Shown here one piece after another: positions 35,042 to 50,000 of a stretch of DNA of 64,000 bases (positions are counted from its first letter, which is position 1; each line of letters starts with the position of its first letter). The notes under the pieces are model-generated. The model searched no databases, was not told the origin of the DNA, and was given only the letters and a program-made list of their open reading frames with translations. The DNA is from Mactra quadrangularis. Its lineage: Eukaryota > Mollusca > Bivalvia > Venerida > Mactridae. Where the stretch lies: assembly GCA_025267735.1 (NCBI GenBank), contig CM046297.1, forward strand, positions 22,966,011 to 23,030,010, read 5' to 3'. Position numbers and translations under genes: made by a program.

Positions 35042-38000
35042 CTGAAATAGAAGAAAACAGATAAGTTTGATTATTCGTTTAGTTGATTGATCACGATCTG
35101 TCAAGGTGTTTGTTGTTTACTTTTTTCATTTCCTAAAACGTGCAACAGAAAATATCATTCGTATAAACTGTTGTCAGCATAGTTTCTATTTACATCGACA
35201 TGTCCTGGTTTTATCATTCTAATTTCCTTAACATGCAACAGAAAGTATCATGCTTATATAATGTCGTCATTTGAGAGTATATTAAGTCTAAATATCCTGG
35301 TAAGTGGGCGCAAAATAATTATATAAACAATCGTGTACGTTAACTGAAATGGTGTCTTCGTAAAAGGGAAAAATCAGTTGTCATGTTGAAGCTATTTTAA
35401 TTCAAATTGTTTTACATGATAACAATTATTTAGTTATGTAAGTTTTAAAGTTAAATCGTTTCTATGTCTTCTTTCAAACAATTTCATACCTATGTAATAC
35501 TTAATTATCAGAATAAAACTTGGTACATAATATCTTATTTATTGTATCTTTAATTTCCATCGTCAATTTCTTTCGACTAGTTATTAACTTTATGTGTTGT
35601 TGCACCGGTAAAAACCCAACATACAAACAATTAAATTAATATAGGAGAGAATTGAGGAGATCGTGGCTTGAAAAATGTGAACGGAAATTGAAACAATTTA
35701 TATTCAATAGAGTGCTCCAGATTAAATTATTCAGGTTGCAGATAAGACCGAAATGTAATTTTTGGCATTATTGATGTCTGCAAGATACACTCTGATGACA
35801 TTTTGAACTGACGATGATTTAATAGAAATCAAGATAAAGCATGCTACCGTTCTAGGAGACATTGAACTGCATGAATAAGAAATACAAAGAAATTTAATTT
35901 TCTGAAACTAGATTATTGCCGATAAAAGTTAAAATTGACAATAATTGAAAGAGTTTAACACAGATTGTTCACATGTACCGATCCAAAGTTTTTTGCATTC
36001 ATTAGAACAGTTTGCTCTGTTATAAGTATTAAGTTGTTTCAAGTTTCTTTTCCTCTTACATCAATTTACTGTTTCCATTCGTTTTTTGTTTCTTTTACGC
36101 CCCCTTACCAATGATTAAAACTGTAACAAACGTAGTCATGTAAAGACAGAACAGTATTATCCAGTGAATTTTTTGCTAAAATGTCTACTTCAGTTCTTAT
36201 AAAATCATACAATCTTTGACGATGTTTAATTTGAGAAGAAGAAGACTCCTGTATTAATACTATACCACTACATTGGTACATTATATCTAATTGATGTGAT
36301 AGTATCAACGTCAAATGCTTTCGGTTTAGTGTAAAACTTTATGAGCTGATGCTTCGACTATTATAGGATATATACTGCCAACTTTCTACTGATATTGCCA
36401 GCTGATAACTTAAATTTTCTGCAAAATACTCACCTATTGTCAAATATGTCTCGTACATTTTAATATACAGAAATATTATAGTATCTGTTAGAATGATCAT
36501 ACTAGTAAAGGAGATTCTCTCTCCTTGTTCTACTGGAAGTAGAAATACGATGGAACCTAGGCTAGAAATCAGAAGATATACGATTATAGAGAACCAGCTG
36601 TGTTTCTGCTCCAACTCGAACTGAAAACTTGAATAGAAAAATGAAAATATGAATTACGAGTTACACTTGAATAAAAGACCTGTTAATTCTAAGCTTTATC
36701 ATTGGTATTGTGAAGCTTATTATGGTTCAAAACGTAATGGCAAATTATTTGTAGTCTCCAAAGGTCTTTGACAAAGACAGAAAAACAAAACATGGATATT
36801 GCAAGTAATTTTACTATTGTAATTGAAACATATTCATGTTACATAGTTTGAATCATATGTTGTTTTTGGAATTTTCTCAGTTAAGACTTCGTTTTCCTAT
36901 TCTTGGTAAAATGTGAATTGGTTCATCCATAGAATAAGAATTTTGTCCGCACATTTCTAAAGGGCACTGTTATATTTTTAGAAGTTATCCGTCAGCTGAT
37001 TTCGTACTTTAGCAACAATTATATTATGTAGTTGTTATTATGTAGATAGTTTTATGTAGATGTGAGCTCTTTCTCAAAGGCTTATACCATTCTATGACAC
37101 TTATTATGCATATTGATCAGAAAAATATAATGCTACTTGATGCCGACCAATCTGTCATAACAGAGTCACTCGGTGCGTACATTGTCTGTACTAAATATGT
37201 TAATACTGGGTTCATTGAGGACAGTATTCATAATAAGTTGCCATTTTTCAGAGCCAGTGGTTCAAAAGTTGTTCTTCTGCTGCAAAAAAACTCAGTTACA
37301 GAGTCTTAATAATAGTTAATATGTAACAATTTTTCGACAGGTTGCACTTTCACCAAGCTTTTTCCTCAGGTGATTGTACGAAGTACTATGTGACTGTACG
37401 CACTACAAGTGCTTTCTATGTTAAGATCTCTTGATTTAACTCAGTTGAGTCAAGTACAACACTGTAACAAAGTTGATTATAGATCTTTTATTCCAACAAG
37501 TAAAGAGCGTAAGTCAAACATATATACAAGCATGAGAATCATTAATATTATTAAACATATAATAAATCATGAATATTATTAAACACACAATAGATACAAA
37601 CATCATAAATAAACACAATATAAACTTCAATTAAGCATTATATCTAGTCTTATATAAGTCTTAACAAAAATACTAAGGGAATTATGAATCGCTTTCTGTG
37701 AAGGTACCGGTTTGAAAACACCTTACACAATCGATAGACTATTAAACAGCTTATCAAAAATTATGTAAATTTTTCAGAATGTAATTACAAATTCACGTAT
37801 GAATTCAACGTTAACTTAAAATAAAATATATAATTACTATTGCAATAGACAACGAGTTCCAAGTATCGCTAATGGTTAAAACAAACATTTACCAAAGTAA
37901 GCGAATAATTTAAACAACAAATTATTACTGAAGTTCGAATAACATTAATTAATATAATTTTCTTACCTGTAACAAAGTTGATTATAGATCTTTTATTCTA

Positions 38001-41000
38001 ACAAGTAAAGAGCGTAAGTACAGACCCTGGTGTTGAGCTGTCTTATATACTCTCAGGTTGCCAGCCTGGTTACTAGGTTAGATAACCTAGCAACTTACTT
38101 GTGGTGTTGCATCAACTTGTCACAGGCAGTGATAATCTTATTTTTATATTTAATTATATTTAGCTATGTAATAAATAATGAAGGTTTATTTATAAAAACT
38201 CTCAAAAAGTATCTATTGCATAAGTATACCAATGAAACAACTTAATCATAAAGAAAACCAATAAGAAATCTATTAATGTAAAACATGTTTCTAGCAACAG
38301 TATAACAACAATATTAAAGGCATATACAAATGTATAATCTAAATCTATCTGCTTAAATTAATAATATTTAACTTCTTTTGTGACAACAGGGGATTTTAAT
38401 TTCTTTGTGACAACATCCCCCTGCCTCACAAAGCAATGCTCCTGCATTGTGAATAATACTATGTCAATTCAATTAATATATATATAACATACGAATGTAC
38501 AACGTAATAAAATAATATAAAAAACTGCAACGTATATACATGTATATATAATTATAAAACAACATGATATAAATAATGATCAAAACAAAATGATGAAAAA
38601 GAATGTCACAATGAACTACTTGTATGTGTATAAAATGTTACTTTAAACACTTCTTTAAACAATAAGTATATACACTGATAATTACTATTAATTTAATGTA
38701 TCCAAGAACTATTATATATAACAACTTTATTTCAATCTTCCGTATTAAGTCTTTTTGTTAAAACTTCCAGCCACCATGTAATGTATATATTCCACGTATT
38801 TCCACATTTGATTGATGTAGGTGTCATTTCCATAGTAATGCAATCCAATCTAGTCTTACTTTCACTATAACACTTTAATAATTACAAAGGTTTGGTTAGG
38901 CCTCCTTGTGAACTAGTGGTTTTACTTAATTTAGTTATTTAGAAGTGATGAATTTGTATCTAGGGATGGCGCGCTGGCATCTAGGGACGGGTACAGCTTT
39001 GATGGTTTACTTTGCAAGTCGACGGACGTGTCGGTAACCGGAATACATGTATTGCCTTGTTTAATCCAAATAAACATGGCAAAAGCATTTTCTAAAATCG
39101 ATCTTAATTTGTAGTATTGCCACGGATTGATATAGATTTTACAATTCGGAATTAATTTTTTGTTTTCACCAAGCTTTTTCCTCAGGTGATTGTACGAAGT
39201 ACTATGTGACTGTACGCACTACAAGTGCTTTCTATGTTAAGATCTCTTGATTTAACTCAGTTGAGTCAAGTACAACACTGTAACAAAGTTGATTATAGAT
39301 CTTTTATTCCAACAAGTAAAGAGCGTAAGTCAAACATATATACAAGCATGAGAATCATTAATATTATTAAACATATAATAAATCATGAATATTATTAAAC
39401 ACACAATAGATACAAACATCATAAATAAACACAATATAAACTTCAATTAAGCATTATATCTAGTCTTATATAAGTCTTAACAAAAATACTAAGGGAATTA
39501 TGAATCGCTTTCTGTGAAGGTACCGGTTTGAAAACACCTTACACAATCGATAGACTATTAAACAGCTTATCAAAAATTATGTAAATTTTTCAGAATGTAA
39601 TTACAAATTCACGTATGAATTCAACGTTAACTTAAAATAAAATATATAATTACTATTGCAATAGACAACGAGTTCCAAGTATCGCTAATGGTTAAAACAA
39701 ACATTTACCAAAGTAAGCGAATAATTTAAACAACAAATTATTACTGAAGTTCGAATAACATTAATTAATATAATTTTCTTACCTGTAACAAAGTTGATTA
39801 TAGATCTTTTATTCTAACAAGTAAAGAGCGTAAGTACAGACCCTGGTGTTGAGCTGTCTTATATACTCTCAGGTTGCCAGCCTGGTTACTAGGTTAGATA
39901 ACCTAGCAACTTACTTGTGGTGTTGCATCAACTTGTCACAGGCAGTGATAATCTTATTTTTATATTTAATTATATTTAGCTATGTAATAAATAATGAAGG
40001 TTTATTTATAAAAACTCTCAAAAAGTATCTATTGCATAAGTATACCAATGAAACAACTTAATCATAAAGAAAACCAATAAGAAATCTATTAATGTAAAAC
40101 ATGTTTCTAGCAACAGTATAACAACAATATTAAAGGCATATACAAATGTATAATCTAAATCTATCTGCTTAAATTAATAATATTTAACTTCTTTTGTGAC
40201 AACAGGGGATTTTAATTTCTTTGTGACAAACTATTTCTTTGTTTTAATTGTTTCTTGGTATGACCACTTGCTTCATGAGCATCAACTGTTACATGTATAA
40301 TTTCCTTTGCAAACAAACTCAACTAAACTCAGACTGACGATTTAGGGCCATCTTGTCTCTCGTTTTTTTTATAATTCGATTTATAAAACATAGGTATAGT
40401 TACCTTAAATAGGTCCTGTTGGTAGTTCCAAGATTGTCTGTTTTATTCTGTGATACAACTGAAGTATCTAGAATGTTCCATTCAGGATGTGTTGGTATGT
40501 TGATGTAAACTTTGTCAGTATATGGATGTAAGGTTACTTCATCTGAACTGTAGAGACTGTATAAACCTTTGATATAGAATAAAAAAACGTTATAGAAAAT
40601 TATTCCATGTCATGTGTTACATTTTATATTTTGATTATAGGGTGATAAAGATACTAGTTCACTGTTTTTGTTTACTATTTCTATAATATCAAAATACCAT
40701 TCAGTGTCTGTAGTTGTGTCCAAAAAAATCTTATTTTTTAAGACAAGCTGACCTATTTGTTGCAAGAAATATACAATAAAAGTCACAACAATGCACTAAA
40801 ATTGTCCATACCGTGACATACGGGGTAGATATTTACTACATGAAACACCATCATTTGTAGTTGTATGTCAAGTTGCACTAAAATTGTCATTACCAGAACA
40901 CTACTTTCCTGCTTCCAAAAATGTTTCCATACAATTTTGATAGTTTAAGAAAAAATTGACATTTAAGTTGAAATCTGTGAATGAGTAACTTTGTTTCAGT

Positions 41001-44000
41001 TATTTTACTTGTACTTTGTGGCCGTGTTACATTGTTTATTTAACTTGGCTCGTCTGTATCAGAACTCACTGGTTACCTTTGTACAAAGGAGTCGACGTCT
41101 TATACCAATGATGGAATGATCAAATATGCATCATTTTTTATTATGGAACTTTTCTTTTTACTGGGTTTTAACGCCGTGTCAACACAATTTAGGTCATTTA
41201 ACGGCGTCCAGCTCACCTAACCTAGCTTTCCTGGACCCATGTCTATAACCAGTACTCACCTACCCTTCCACAATGCCGGCAACTTCGCCATATTATCTAA
41301 TCAATGGGCGGAAAATTGACATTATTGTCAAATTTTCATGGAAGGGTATAACCTCCCCGGGTAGGATTCGAACCCGTACCCCCTTCGGGACACGAGATTC
41401 CAAATCCGGGCGCTACCAACTGCGCTATCGATACTAGATACTGGTTTAAACTCCTTATTTGCAATTATTCTTGTAACTGTCTGTCCCAATGCGGACGTCT
41501 ATTTTTGCTTCATGTTTGCGCCGTCCCGTTTCCAAAAAGAGTTAAAATCTAAACAAATTTATCTCTTTGGCTTTTATGGCTGTGTGATAGGTGTGTATGT
41601 TTGTGACTGTTGCTGATATTTGTATATTTGCTTACAGCTTTCTATATCCATTATAACTCAGAAATAAATCAGTCCAAAAACGTGTCTTCATTGTATTAAA
41701 TGATTACACCATACTTTCCTCGGCCCATCGTCTCATTTAAACACGTAAAAGTAGATATATGTCATGGATTAACAATGTTATCTTCAATGATTGAGAGATT
41801 TTCTGTCCTTATTGGATTGTAGCCATGAGGAAATTACAATACAATACAACAGAGAACAATGCTCTAATCTTCAAGGATCATGAGTGGTATTTTGGTTCAT
41901 GAAATAATAACATATTGATACGCTTGTTACTATATGTAGTAACACCGTCAGATCATTGTACGTGAGGTTTTGACGGTCACGCTGTAAATATCATTTTATA
42001 CAATGTAGTTACAAAATTTGAGCAATTTTCATGCGTATTTAACTGTTACGTGAATATCTAATTTCTTACTTTTTTGTCTTAAAGTGATTAGTTTTGATGG
42101 TTGCACTAATGAAGGAACGCGCGTCGTGAAAATGTGATGTCATGATTTTGTTTGCACTGTTTTATATGATTGAAACTACTTTATATTAAAAATCAATTAT
42201 AACTTGCCGATATGACACAGAATGATCAAACCCAGAGGTGCTTGTAGGTTTTGTTCATGAATGATTAGGTAATGACTAAAGCTCTTGGGCAGTATTCATT
42301 CAAGCGAACCGATCATCGCCATCAGGTCTAACCCCCGCTGTGAATAAACCTCAAATCAACCATCTTTAAAACTGTGTCTATCAATCATGTAACAAGGAAG
42401 TAGTGATATTCATCATCAACATTGGAAATGAGAAAAAAATGTTAACAGAGAGCACATTTATCAAAAATGACATTTTTCTTGGGAAAACATATTGTCGCAA
42501 ACGTGGGTGTTTCCGTTTTCTTCATGTCAACGACGCTTATCTGAACTTTCTATTGTCTTAAGCTATGTCATTGTAACGTGATGTCATTGCTTAGTTTCTC
42601 TGATCCTACTTTTCTCTACACGTTGACCTACACGTTGAATGGCCAACCTTGTCAAATATTCATTGAAACCTATGACGTATCGCTATTTTAAATCGTCCCA
42701 TGGTCATCAAACGTGGAGTCAATTATACTTATGACCTGTTGAGGAAACTCAAGACTGTGACTGTTGTTGTGGTTGATGTTGTCTTTTGAATCTATTTGTT
42801 GTTGTTTCAGATGATGTTTTCTTGTTTTCATAGACTACTTTTATATTTGAAATATTAATGTAAAATCCTCTTGCAAAATGTACTTATCACTAACCCTTAA
42901 AATAAAAAAGATGTACATTGTGTTGTTACTGAATATTTAATAGAATCGAGGTATTAGTTTAACTAACTTAGTTTTACTAAAAGGTGTCATCATAAATTGA
43001 TGATTATGGTATTTGTAGTTAACATATCTATTTAAAAAGATAACATACTAAAAGCTCTGTCGAACATGAGGTTTTGATGCGTATTGCGGACTATATCAAT
43101 TGAAGAAGTAATTGCCCCCTTTAGTTGCACACGCGCGGCCTAATGTAATCGCCCACGACAAATTTTGATTAGCATTTGCTACGTGAGTGTTTCCGTTTTC
43201 TTCATGTCAACGACGCTTATCTGAATTTACTAATGTCTTTAGTTATGTTATCGTAACGTAATCTCATTGCTTAGTTTCTCTGATAGCTTTTTTTATATTT
43301 TTTTAACGCAGTTAAGCCTTTTTTCTTGACTCAGTATGTCGCCGGCTCACCTACATAACGGTTTACTCTTAAATTGCTTGCATCATCAGTACTAGCTATC
43401 CGCCCACAAGATGGTGACTGGTCCTACTGCTCCCTACATGTCGAATGGCCAACCTTGTCAAATAGTCATTGAAAACTATGACGTATCGCTACTTGAAATC
43501 GTCCTATGGTCGCCAAACATGGAGTCAATTATACTTATGACTTGGTCAGGAAACTCATGACTGTGGCTGTTGTTGTGGTTGTTGTTGTCTTTTGAATCTA
43601 TTTGTTGTTGTTTCAGTTGATGTTTTCTAGTTTTCATAGACTACTTTTATATTTGCAATATTAATGTAAAATCCCCTAGCAAAATGTACTTATCACTAAC
43701 CCTTAAAATCAAAAAGATGTACATTGTGTTGTTACTGAAGTTTTAATAGAATTGAGGTATAAGTTTAACTAACTTAGTTTTACTAAAAGGTGTCATCATA
43801 AATTGCTGATTACTAGTATGGTATTTGTAGTTATCAGATCTATTTAATAGATAACATACTAAGAGCTCTGTCGAACATGAGGTTTTGATGCGTATTACGG
43901 ACTATATCAATTGAAGTAGTAATTGCCCCCTTTAGTTGCACACGCGCGGCCTAATGTAATCGCCCACGACAAATTTTGATTAGCATTTGCTACGTGAGAG

Positions 44001-47000
44001 TTTCCGTTTTCTTCATGTCAACGACGCTTATCTGAACTTACTAATGTCTTTAGTTATGTTATCGTAACGAAATCTCATTGCTTAGTTTCTCTGATAATTT
44101 TGTTATATTTTTTTTAACGCAGTTAATCATTTTTGTCTTGTCTCAGTATGTCGCCGGCTCACCTACATAATGGTTTACTCTTAAATTGCTTTCATCACCA
44201 GTACTAGCTATCCCCCCCCCACAAAATGGTGACTGGTCCTACTGCTCCCTACATGTCGAATGGCCAACCTTGTCAAATATTTATTGAAAACTATGACGTA
44301 TCGCTATTTGAAATCGTCCCATGGTCGCCAAACATGGAGTCAACTATACTTATGACCTGTTCAGGAAACTCAAGACTGTGGCTTTTGTTGTGGTTGTTGT
44401 TGTCTTTTGAATCTATTTGTTGTGTTTTCTAGATTTCATAGACTACTTTTATATTTGAAATACCAAGGTAAAATCCTCTTAAAAAATCTACTTATCACTA
44501 ACCCTTTGGAATTCCGTGTCCCGAAGGGGGTACGGGTTAGAATCTTACCCTGGGAGGTTATAACCTTCCATGAAAATTTGACAATAATATCAATTTCCTC
44601 CCGTGATAAGATAATATGGAGAAGTTTCCGGCCTTGTGGAAGGGTAGATGAGTACTGATTATAGACAAGGGTCCAGGAAAGCTAGGTTAGGTGCGCTGGA
44701 CGTCGTAAAATGACCTAAATTGTGTTGGCACGGCGTTAAGCTCAGTAAAAAAATAAAATAAAAAAGATGTACATTGTATTGTTACTGAAGTTTTAATGGA
44801 ATGGAGGTATTAATTTTAACTAATTTAGTTTTACTAAAAGTTTCATTCAAATGAGGTATTAACTTAGTTTTACTAAAAGTTTAATTCAAATGAGGTATTG
44901 ACTTAGTTTTACTAAAAGTTTTTTTTAAATGAGGTATTAACTTAGTTTTACTAAAAGGTTTCATCATACAATTCTGATTATGGTATTTGTAGTTATCAGA
45001 TCTATCAAAAAGATTATCATACTTCAAAGGAAGAAGTTCAATGTGTTTTCGCTATTTGTTCATTAACAAATATGGTTTGCTTTATGAATGAATGAATTAT
45101 TGGATTTCTACCATAATTTAAATATAAGTGCTGAAGCACTGTTTTTGTTTGGGTTACATAGTTACTCATTTTATAGGGTTGAAATATTTTTAATTTAAAA
45201 GAACTCCGAATCAGGTTTTTTACTCTCCGCTAGCATGTCATACTACTTAACCAGGGAGATGTGTATAACTGTATAGTTTGATCATGGTATAGTTTTAATG
45301 GTTAATTCCCTGCATACATCTGTATCTCTAGGGCTACCGTAAATCATTTGAGGAGGGTATGTGCTTGGTACTAAGTTGATCAAAACGCTAATAGCGCTGT
45401 CGGACATGGGGTTTCCATAGTGTATATAATACAGGACTATATAGCAATACCGTAACAAGAGATTTTCCCCTTACATACACCGGATTAGTCATTATTTAAT
45501 TGCACAAACAGCATATCGTCTGTTTGTTAACGCGTATTGCTAACAATAGTAGTTGAAGTAGTAGTTACCCCTTTAAGTTGCACACAAGCAGCTTAAAGTA
45601 AACGTCCGCGACAAATTTTGACAGCCATTTGCTACAGTCAACTTTTAAATATGGCGAAACCCATGTTGAAACTTAGGTTCAGAGAAATAGCAGGTATATC
45701 TTAGGACTGTGAGTAGAATAACAAACGTGTCAATATGATCTTGACATATGTTTAAATTCGGCGTATGGCAGAATATACTGTAGTATTTGATTACATCGCA
45801 CTAGTTTTTGAATTTAGCAAGTGGACTGTGGAACGACTCCAGCGAAATCGGTCCAGGTCCAGAGACTTTTAGAATGTGAGCAGTCCGGCGGTCCACCTAA
45901 TTTTTACAGCTACCATTCCCATATTCAATAAAAATCGTTATTTGTTGTAGTAGTGTTAACTTTATATAAAATGTTTTATGCTAAATCAATCAAATTGCCT
46001 GGGCATTCGAGCGTATTGTTAAGATTTTTTTTTGGTCCAGTAAAAATTTCATTGACCGAATGTCCAATGCTAGTGAAAGTTTGTCATGAAGACAGATCGC
46101 ATTACATATATACAATTATACATATGACAATAACATCGGTTACATATACATCTTTATTATCTCGCGCAGTATTTCTAATTTCGATTTTCTCTGAAGAATA
46201 ATCATAAAATCAAATGAAGTATTACTACCGCTATCGTCTACACGAACATCAACTAGATTTTCATTAGTTGTTTCATTGCAAGATAGAAATGAAAAAAAGA
46301 AGAAATTAGGTTATAAAATAAATCCAACATAAATTTCTATTTCATTAACCTTCCTGAAAACTGAAATGACTTCAAAGTAAAGTACAAAGGATATGAGAGA
46401 AAGCTTACAATGTAATCTGATTGGCAATCATCTCAACTTTATTTCATCTGAAGATCTGATGATAGCCAATAGGTAATCAGATCAAAATCTGATTTTTTTT
46501 CTCTTTACTAATCGGAGCGTCGTTTCATGCTTATTAAAGTTGCAATGTACGTAAAGTATTTTTTTTCTTTAATACCACTTTGGTTATTGCAAAACGATCC
46601 ATAAATACCAAATGCTTAATTTTGCGAAAAATGTTAAGTCCATTCTACTATTACGACCACAACTGTTTTCATCACCAGAAATTTGACCAATCTGATTTAG
46701 TATAGACTGACCTAAATTAACAAAGCTAAGATTGACATAGAATAACCAAGCTTAGATTGACCTATATTAACCAAGCTTAGATTGACCTATATTAACCAAG
46801 CTTAGATTGACCTAAATTACCCAAGCATAGATTAACATAGATTAACCAAGCTTGGTTTGACCTAAATTACCCAAGCATAGATAGACATAGATTAACCAAG
46901 CTTAGATTGACCTAAATTACCCAAGCTTAGATTGACATAGATTAACTAAGCTTAGATTGGCCTAGATTAACCAAGTTTAGATTGGCCTATATTTATCATG

Positions 47001-50000
47001 CATAGATTGACCTTAATTTACCAAGGTTAGATTGCCCTTTACTAACCGAGGTTAGATTGTCCTAGATTAACTTAGTTTAGATTTACCTATATTAATCATG
47101 CTTAGATTTACCTTAATTAACCAAGGTTAGATTGCCCTATATAAACCAAGGTTAGATTGTCCTAGATTAACCAAGGCTAGAATGTCATAGATTAGCCAAC
47201 GATGTATTGAAGCTATGGTTTACTTACGTATGGAACACGTTTGTTTATCACTAGAAACATCGATGTTACATGGTACCACAATCTCACCGGAAGTTTCCCA
47301 GAATACATAACCAGCATTAGTAATACGCATCCGCTGATTTAGATCACTAAACATGTCAACATTGTTTGCTCTGAAATAAAAATTTAAATAAAAAGATTAA
47401 TCTATCAAGATTTTAATTTTTCTTTGAGTACAATTAAGTTATCAAACTATTTTAGACAGTATTTTGCGTTATTTAAAAGATAGTAAGGTTTCCCAATAAC
47501 ATCACAATTGAAATTAGTCTCTTATTCTATTTACATTTTGTTATAGAAGGCAACAATGTAGGCAATTATCAAATCTTTTATTTAAAACGTTTGATGACTG
47601 TTAAGTGCCATGATAAACAGAGAAGTAGAAAGTAAATTCACCGCACATTTTAAGTATCGGGGTATAGCTTTAAAACTCGCCTTCGATTTTTTGCTCTGCT
47701 AGACGAAAGGGCGCACACGAAGACATATTTCTACCATTTGTTTCCGTACATCGCCTGTCGGAGCGAGGTTTGAGACACGACAAGGCACAAATCAGTAACA
47801 TTTCGATCGAATATATATTATATAAAATGCCAAAAGAAATTGCTTAAAGCAACGAAATGACGTAAAGTATGCTATGTTCCGTTAAACAAACGAACACTCA
47901 TCGTGGAATAACATTTTCTCTAAAATCGATTAAACGCAATGTTTAACCCTTTCAAGTAAATTTGTCGTGAATTCTCCCAAAATGAAGAAAAACAAACAAA
48001 AAACATGCATGTCAACAACTGCTTTAAATTCAATGTATTATTAAATAATTTTCGAATTTTAGTTGATAAATGTACTGTGCATTCTTTGTATGTGAGGATT
48101 TGCAATTGAAATTAATCTCATTTTGTGAAACTTAGGTAAACTCGTTTGTGAAGATGAGGTAGAATAAATTAAAGTTCCTTATCTCTTTGATTCTTTAAAT
48201 CGAATTTCGTGTTTTGTGTCGATCTTGAGATAACATTTGCAACTAAAGAGTTTTAAATCTTTGCATTGAGAGAATCTCACCTTACTTTCTCAACTAAGTT
48301 CAATGAAAGTGGAAGTTGTTTGTTTGGGTTTTACGGCGCATCGGAAAGGTTATATCGCACCGAAAGCAATTGATGATACTAATAATGTAACCAAATTCTT
48401 ATGGTTTTAGGTCCTATATTTTATGATAAATATTTATTTCCTTCAGATAATTTAGTATTGCATATGATGGTACCGACTGAAAAAGTTCTCTAAGTGAGTT
48501 AACCTTAAAATGTTTGTCATGGATGTATTTAAGATCCTGACAGTCAAGGAGAAAAGAGGAATTCCCATAATACAAAACATTTTATGTCCACTGAATAATC
48601 CTATTAAAACTGATTGTTAACTGTACGTATTTCTACAGTTTTCTCCCTAACATTTTTTTGGTTATTTAAACTGTTATTTAGTGTAGACAAATTAAAAAAA
48701 TAATGCATCATTTTCATATCAAAGGTAGACAATTACTTCCAATGAAGCAAAATCATGTTTTTACCATTATCTTTGCAAAATGATAAACATTATATATTAT
48801 GTAATGAATGACAAAATAATAGTTTTGTAATAATATCATGATTTTTTAAATATTAAAGACTGTAAAATAGCATTAAGAGAGTTCGTCCTTAAAAGCTTAA
48901 AAGTAAAGAAAGAGGGAAAGAGATGGAGGGGGAGGGACAGAGAGAGAGAGAGAGAGAGAGAAAAAGAGAGAGAAAGAGAGAGAAGGGGGAGGGAGAGAGA
49001 GGGGGGAGGGAGAGATAGAGGGAGGAGAAAGAGAGATGGGAGAGTTATAAAGCAAATAAATAACTTGTGCTTATGTAAACAATATTTCATAAAATGACTA
49101 TAATCATGAACATAGTATGCAAAAGTATGCATAATGTCACTTTTAAGACTCGGTATAATTTTAATAAGAGGCAAAAATTTCAGAACATTTGTAAATCGTC
49201 GGCGAGCTAGAATAGATGGGGTGTTAGAATAAACTTTGTCATTTTATGTATGGTTATTGAATCAATAGGGTTAACTTATATTACGTCAACTCTTCTATTC
49301 TCACTGACGCAGAGGTAACGAGAAAGAAAATTAGACGGAGGGTTCAAAAGATTTTCCAGTCAAAACAAATTAATAAAACTAGCCAATTGGTTTACAACTG
49401 GAAACATTGTCAAATCTTATTACCATTGCGTGACTGATTTTATATGCGTGACTGTACATAAAATTGGAATACAGCGATATTTAGATTTAATATTCGATAA
49501 ATTTTATGTATTTTAAATACAGCGCGACGTCTTCAAGCATAAACAAGAGGCAAAACTTATTATGACTAAGATAATGGAAACATAATTTGATATTTTTTCG
49601 GCACAACTGTCAAAGCCAACTTTTGACCTACATTCTAACCAATACAATTTGCTTTACTATACCTGTTTGTCCAATGAAATTCTCTTCTGGTATTAAGAAA
49701 TGAATAAGATATATGATACCATTGGTTGTCAAGAAATAAAACTTAGTTTACGGTCAAAAATGTTCAATATACAGGCCTATAAATAGATTTTAGTATACAG
49801 TCCCGTATTTTCAATATGCGGGTACTGGAAAAAGAACGTTAAGTATGCAATCCCATGATTCTAATAATTCAATCATGTTAATCATTTTGCATGGGTTGAA
49901 TTTATAAATAATGAATGGTGCAAAACTTTTAATACAACTTTTTATGAAAGTCAGTTTCATATCTCCCTTTTATATACAATTTTTAGATAATACAATTTGA

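Larger units (their letters stand above)
36628..40403 (-). other. channel intron with LTR-like element
   Basis: A 3.8-kb intron. Most of it is the 37348-40229 element with two identical 1066-bp repeats. The repeat ends 174 bp from exon 40404-40566. The rest shows nothing recognisable. Confidence 0.7.
42502..45015 (+). repeat. three-unit tandem array
   Basis: The motif GTTTCCGTTTTCTTCATG starts at 42509, 43189 and 44000. Unit 1 lacks a 130-bp block (with GTATGTCGCCGGCTCACC) that units 2 and 3 have. Unit 3 has a SINE inserted and ends early. Repeated TTGTTGTGGTTGTTGTTG and ACTTAGTTTTACTAAAAG segments lie in each unit. Diverged pieces occur at about 45395-45650 and, inverted, at 32365-32475, so the unit also exists as a dispersed repeat. 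Confidence 0.8.
40567..47227 (-). other. 6.7-kb channel intron packed with repeats
   Basis: Contains a family 1 SINE at 41161, the tandem array at 42.5-45.0 kb, a SINE at 44507, a diverged array fragment at about 45395-45650 and the 25-bp minisatellite. Stretches 40600-41160, 41440-42500 and 45660-46700 show nothing recognisable. Confidence 0.7.

Noticed and set aside
36105..36314. 69-codon minus-strand frame in a channel intron
   Set aside because: The flanking channel exons already join in phase without it, and no splice pair fits.
38030..40061. Repeated identical 71-codon frame (38030-38245 and 39846-40061)
   Set aside because: It is identical only because the 1066-bp repeats are identical. 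No coding features.
48836..49174. Ser/Leu-rich 112-codon frame
   Set aside because: Translation of the GA-rich microsatellite.
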